Shown: positions 59,778 to 64,000 of the stretch, one piece after another | How the letters are laid out: the number at the start of each line of letters is the position of its first letter | Position numbering within the stretch: the stretch's first letter is position 1 | Assembly: GCA_001692895.1 (NCBI GenBank) | Contig: KV748183.1 | Coordinates: 2,914,001-2,978,000, forward strand | Source of the DNA: Cenococcum geophilum 1.58 | Lineage: Eukaryota; Ascomycota; Dothideomycetes; Gloniales; Gloniaceae | Direction of reading: 5' to 3' | DNA length: 64,000 bases | Notes under the pieces: generated by a model | Databases searched by the model: none | What the model saw: only the letters and a program-made list of their open reading frames with translations | What the model was told of the DNA's origin: nothing | Position numbers and translations under genes: made by a program

Positions 59778-60202
59778 TATAACGGAACCTTGTAGCAAGA
59801 ACTACGATAGGCTCGTTATTAGGCTAGGTGTGTAGGAAATGCAAGTATAAAAGTTAACAACGTAATAACAACTGGTGGAGTAGTTGCCCAATAGATTAAC
59901 TCTAATTGTATTTTGAGAATTACTATAAGGAAGGAACTATCTAGGTAGGGATTAAGGGTCCTTAAATACACAACCGTACTCCTATAAGAGTTGTTACTCT
60001 ATCTACTCTATCTGCTCTATTTGCTCTATTGTAGATCTTATAGATTACACAGATTATATAGATTATATCACGTAACTCTACTTACTATTCCTTGTCATAT
60101 AGTTCTATCGGCTCCATCCTAGACCGTACCTAAATTAACTAACTAGCTTCTTCCGTCTCTTCTCTAAGTAGTTATAATATTATACTTAAAGCGTCCGTAA
60201 CA
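59778..60202 (-). repeat. 3' LTR of family A copy 3
   Basis: A 425-bp LTR homologous to 35135-35556. Its middle has a distinct short-repeat tract (CTCTATCTA/CTCTATTTG and AGATTATAT units near 59996-60075), where the other copies have TACGTATTA-type repeats. Confidence 0.85.
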
Positions 60203-63200
60203 CCATCTCCCTTCTCTTTATCTTCGTCCTTAAAGATTTAAAATATCTCTAAGTCGTTTACTAGAGGTATAATATCCATCTAATTAATTTAGTTAATATC
60301 GTTACTTATAATGCCTAAAGCACCTTCTTTTTCTTCTATAGCTCGTTGGTCCCGCACTATCGCTATAATATTGTCTCTTGGTGAGATAATGCCGTCTCTA
60401 TGTTCTTATTGCGCGAAAGAGGGGTTAGTTTATATTATGTTAGCGAGTCCTTCGTCCTAATAGCCCTCTTTTTATTTAGAGTGCACTAAAGCAAACATTT
60501 AATTGTTTTGTGATATCCGTTCCATTTCCGACGCTAAATATACACGTCCTATTACTCTTAATAGTCGTCTGGTTCCCTAATTAATTTATCTTAGGGTTTT
60601 ATATTTAATCTGCTACTATAAGGCTTAATAATAAGCTCTTAAATGCCCTTGCTAAGCTTCATCGTTTTTATAACGCGGAGAGAAAGGCTACTGATGCCCA
60701 GCAACGCGCCCTTAACTCTCGTCTTGCTGCGTCCGCTCGACTAATTCGTCTTAAGAAAGTTTATAAGAACGTTCGTTTTAAGGAGTGGAAACTTATAGAA
60801 TAAGGTTTATAGGAACTAGGTAATAAAAGAACGGATTCTCCTCCAATAGAGAAGGAAATAGATCCGAGTAGTTCGGCAACTGCTCTTCTTAGGTCCCCCT
60901 TAGGTAACTTATTCTTTGGCGATCCTTCTTTATTAATACTGCCTAACCTAATCTCTTCCGATACTCCTATACCTTTCCTATAACATTTTTTAAATTTTCT
61001 AGTAGCTCCTAGGTAGTCTTAGTGTAGCCTATCTACTTAACCTTATACCATGTTTTGTCGTTAATATTTTTATAATTAACAATCTTTAAAACTTGCCATT
61101 TGTCTTCTTCTTATCCTCTATACGTGTCTGCCTCATAGCCTAGTGGCTTAATATTCCTATACGCTAGCTCTAGCATTACGATATACTATATAGGGTAGAT
61201 CTTCATTTTAGCTAGTAGGTTTAACTTAAATATAACTGGTAAAATCCTCTATATAATTTCAAAAGGTCTTAGTCTAATATAGTCCAATTTCTTACTTAGT
61301 CGTTAACTCTTGAAATTTTTGTATAGTAGCCATACTTTATCTCCCTCCTTAAGATCTGGTCCCTTAGATCTCTTAGTATTATAGTACCTTTTTATTCTCT
61401 ACTGTACTACCTTAGCTATCTCTATAAGGTCTATATAAAGATTTATTAAATCCTTTATTCTTTCTTTAGCTGTACTACTCGTTTTCTTTACTTGCTATAG
61501 TAATAACGATGTTTTTGGCTTATATCCATAATTTGCCTTAAATAGTAATGTGCCTATTCCTTCTTAGGGTGTTATATTATATGTAAACTATATAACTAGT
61601 AATAGCAATACCTAATTATTCTATGCATAATTAATATAATGCCTTAGATACTATTTTAGTATCTAATTTAATCTTTCTATTTAACCGTCTGTCTATAGAT
61701 AATATACGGTAAAAGTTACTACTCTAACTCCCTACTCCGCTAAGAATACTTCCTAAAATGCTGCTATAAATCTTAAATCTCTATCTAATATAATTTTACT
61801 TAGTGCTCCATATCTTATAAACACTTCTTTAACGTAAATTCTAGCGACATCTTCCGCTAAGATTTCTTCTATATATACTATAAAGTATCCCCACTTTATA
61901 AGCTTATCTACTATTACTAAGATCGCGTTATAATCTTATCTAGTAATAGGATCTTTTAATTTTAGTAACTTAATAATAAAGTCCTATAATATAACCTCCT
62001 ATAGTCTCTTTAGTATTTTAATAGGTTATAGCCCTCCGTATAGCTTATATCTTATTAGTTTATTCCTTTAGCAATCTAAATACTCTTTAGTAACCCTTCT
62101 AGCTATCCTCTAGATTTTGTTAATAATATACTCCTCCTAGAGTCTTAACACTAGGCCCGTGGCTCCACTATGTCCTTAAATTAATCCCTTATAAAAGTTT
62201 TCCATAAACTACTCTACTATACTTCTTAGAATATACTTTACTTTTCAATTTTTATATATGTCTAACTATAAGTCTTCTAGTTACGCTTTTAGAATCCTTT
62301 ATACCTAAAAGCTTTCCGGTATCTTGTAGACTTTCTTTAGTTTATTATCTTCTTAAGTTGCTATAATTTTCGGATAATTGTACCTAATTAATCTATCTAT
62401 ATCTTTTCGCAATAAAGCCCCTAATGGCTTTTCTTTATTTTATAGTTTAGCTTTACGGCTTAGAGTATCTGCCCGCGTATTATCTATACCTTTAGTATAC
62501 TAAATCTTAAAATAGTATTCCGTAAGCATCTCTACCTATTTAACCTATCTTTAGTTAAGTTCCTTTATTATTAGGAATCCTATTAGGTTCTTATAATCCG
62601 TCTTAACTATAAATAGTTTCTCTATACCTTATAAGAATGCTCTTTATTTCTTTAGTGCTATAACTATACCTAATAACTCCTTATTATAGATATTATAGTT
62701 TAGTTCTAGTAGTATTATCTTCCAACTATAGTATGCTACTAGATGCTATCTATCTTAATGCCTTTATATAAAGTATGCTTCTAGTATATAGTCTAATATA
62801 TCTATTTTTACAACCGTCTCTAGTCCTAGTTAATAGATCTTAAGAACTGGCTCCTAGGTAAACAACTTTTTAACTTTTTTAAAGAGTTTTCTTTACTTAT
62901 TTCCCTATACCCATAGTTCTTCTTTCTTTATTAACCGCGTAAATAGCTTAATATCTTTTAACCACTACGCTATAAACCTTTTGCAGTAATTGCAAAACCC
63001 TAAAAACGATCTTAACTATATAACGTTCTCTAGTTCCTACCACTTCACTATAGCCTTAATCTTCTTTAGATCTATACTAAGTTAGCCTAGTTTAATAATA
63101 AATCTAACAAAATCGGTCTTCCTAGTAAAGAACTCGCATTTTTTAATTGCTACTAGCATCTATTCTTTTATAGTCTCTTTAAAACCTATTTAACGTATTC

Positions 63201-64000
63201 TCCATATTCTTTCTTACTTATTAAGTAGATAATAATATCGTTAAGATATACTATAACAAATTTATCCAAGTATTCTCTTAATATATTGTTAATACGCTTC
63301 TAGAATATTACTAGTGTGTTTATAAGCCTAAATTGCATAACTAATGGCTTATATAGTCCTTCCTTTAACCTAAAGGCTACCTTCTATTTATCGCCTTCCT
63401 TAATTCTAATCTAATAGTACGCCTATCTCAAATCTATCTTTATAAAGATTTGCGTATTACCTATCCTATCTTAAATTTCGCTAATTAAGGGTAAAGGATA
63501 CCTATCCTTCCTGGTAATGCTGTTTAACTATCTGTAGTCGATATACAGCCTTAGTTTACCATTTTTCTTTAGTATAAATAGTACTGGATAACTCGCTAAT
63601 AACTGCGATAGTCTAATATATCCCTTTTATAGATTTTCCTAGATAAACTCTTTTAACACTCTACCTTCTTCTTTAGTAAGCTTATAGATTAAAAAAAACT
63701 TTAGACTTATTCCTAGTTCCAACTCTATCTTATAATCCTATACTACATATTCTAATAGCTTTTCGCTTTCTAGTAACCATAGTTTTTTTGCCATACTTAT
63801 AGTATCTCTTTAGTATATAACTTAGTCCTTTTTCTATTTCTTTATAGGTTGCTCCTACTTAGTACTATACCAACTTAGCTTATTATCGCGTCTTACGGCG
63901 TCAAGTATCCCTAATATCGACCTAACCTATAACCCAATCAATTCTTAGATTATATTCCTATAACTAAGGCATGCCTAATACTACCTCATCCCGTCCCAAT
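59778..64000 (-). mobile_element. Chromodomain Gypsy element, family A copy 3, runs off the window
   Basis: A minus-strand copy. Its 3' LTR is 59778-60202, ending in GTAACA on the plus strand. Pol then runs to the right edge, closely parallel to 35557-40300 of copy 1. The RT catalytic box reads YLNDIIIY near 63229-63250, so here the second Asp is kept. It lacks the 1-kb non-coding element found in copy 1 and so preserves the empty site near 62345-62375. The sequence before the LTR is TCTTT (59773-59777), the same five bases copy 1 duplicated. Confidence 0.85.

Overview
The window comes from a filamentous ascomycete (Pezizomycotina). A gene-rich, GC-balanced island of about 14.7 kb (roughly 15.64-30.3 kb) lies between two long AT-rich blocks made of transposable elements decayed by repeat-induced point mutation (RIP). 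The diagnosis rests on short GT-AG introns with CTRAY-type branch sites, a Clr5-ankyrin gene (a fungal architecture), and repeats in which CpA/TpG has become TpA while CpG and CpC persist, so that every retrotransposon frame is full of TAG/TAA stops and Cys-to-Tyr or Asp-to-Asn changes. The species cannot be named from the sequence.

Left block (1-15,234). The oldest layer is a minus-strand Ty3/Gypsy element whose LTR lies at 15,005-15,234 and whose pol reaches the left edge. Three things are inserted in it: a 117-bp solo LTR (1,231-1,347, TSD AATAG), a complete plus-strand chromodomain Gypsy element (2,766-9,662, TSD TATAT) and a complete PIF/Harbinger DNA transposon (10,000-13,242, TSD TAA) carrying a DDE transposase and a convergent Myb/SANT-like ORF.

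Gene island. From left to right: a seven-exon Clr5-ankyrin gene (minus), INO80 (minus, five exons, broken in this sequence by a tandem triplication of 46 bp in the ATPase domain), BRX1 (plus, three exons, divergent from INO80), a small 2EXR/F-box-like hypothetical gene (minus, convergent with BRX1) and a single-exon F-box gene (plus). INO80 (chromatin remodelling) and BRX1 (60S ribosome assembly) are core housekeeping genes. The Clr5-ankyrin and F-box-type genes belong to expanded accessory families and lie at the edges of the island, next to the repeats.

Right block (30,556-64,000). A Ty1/Copia element (30,556-47,840, TSD ATAAT) contains a 5'-truncated LINE and a complete minus-strand chromodomain Gypsy element (family A copy 1, 35,135-44,173, TSD TCTTT). 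Copy 1 itself contains a 1,011-bp non-coding element of unknown class. A second copy of that unknown element (47,923-48,934) lies just outside the Copia. Both copies have full-length ends and 13-16 bp target duplications, and this is the best candidate for something undescribed. Next comes family A copy 2 (plus, from 49,476), broken by another chromodomain Gypsy element (52,837-59,181, TSD GGAAG) and by the 3' end of a minus-strand Copia. That Copia is followed by family A copy 3, which runs off the right edge. The order of nesting can be read directly from the target duplications.
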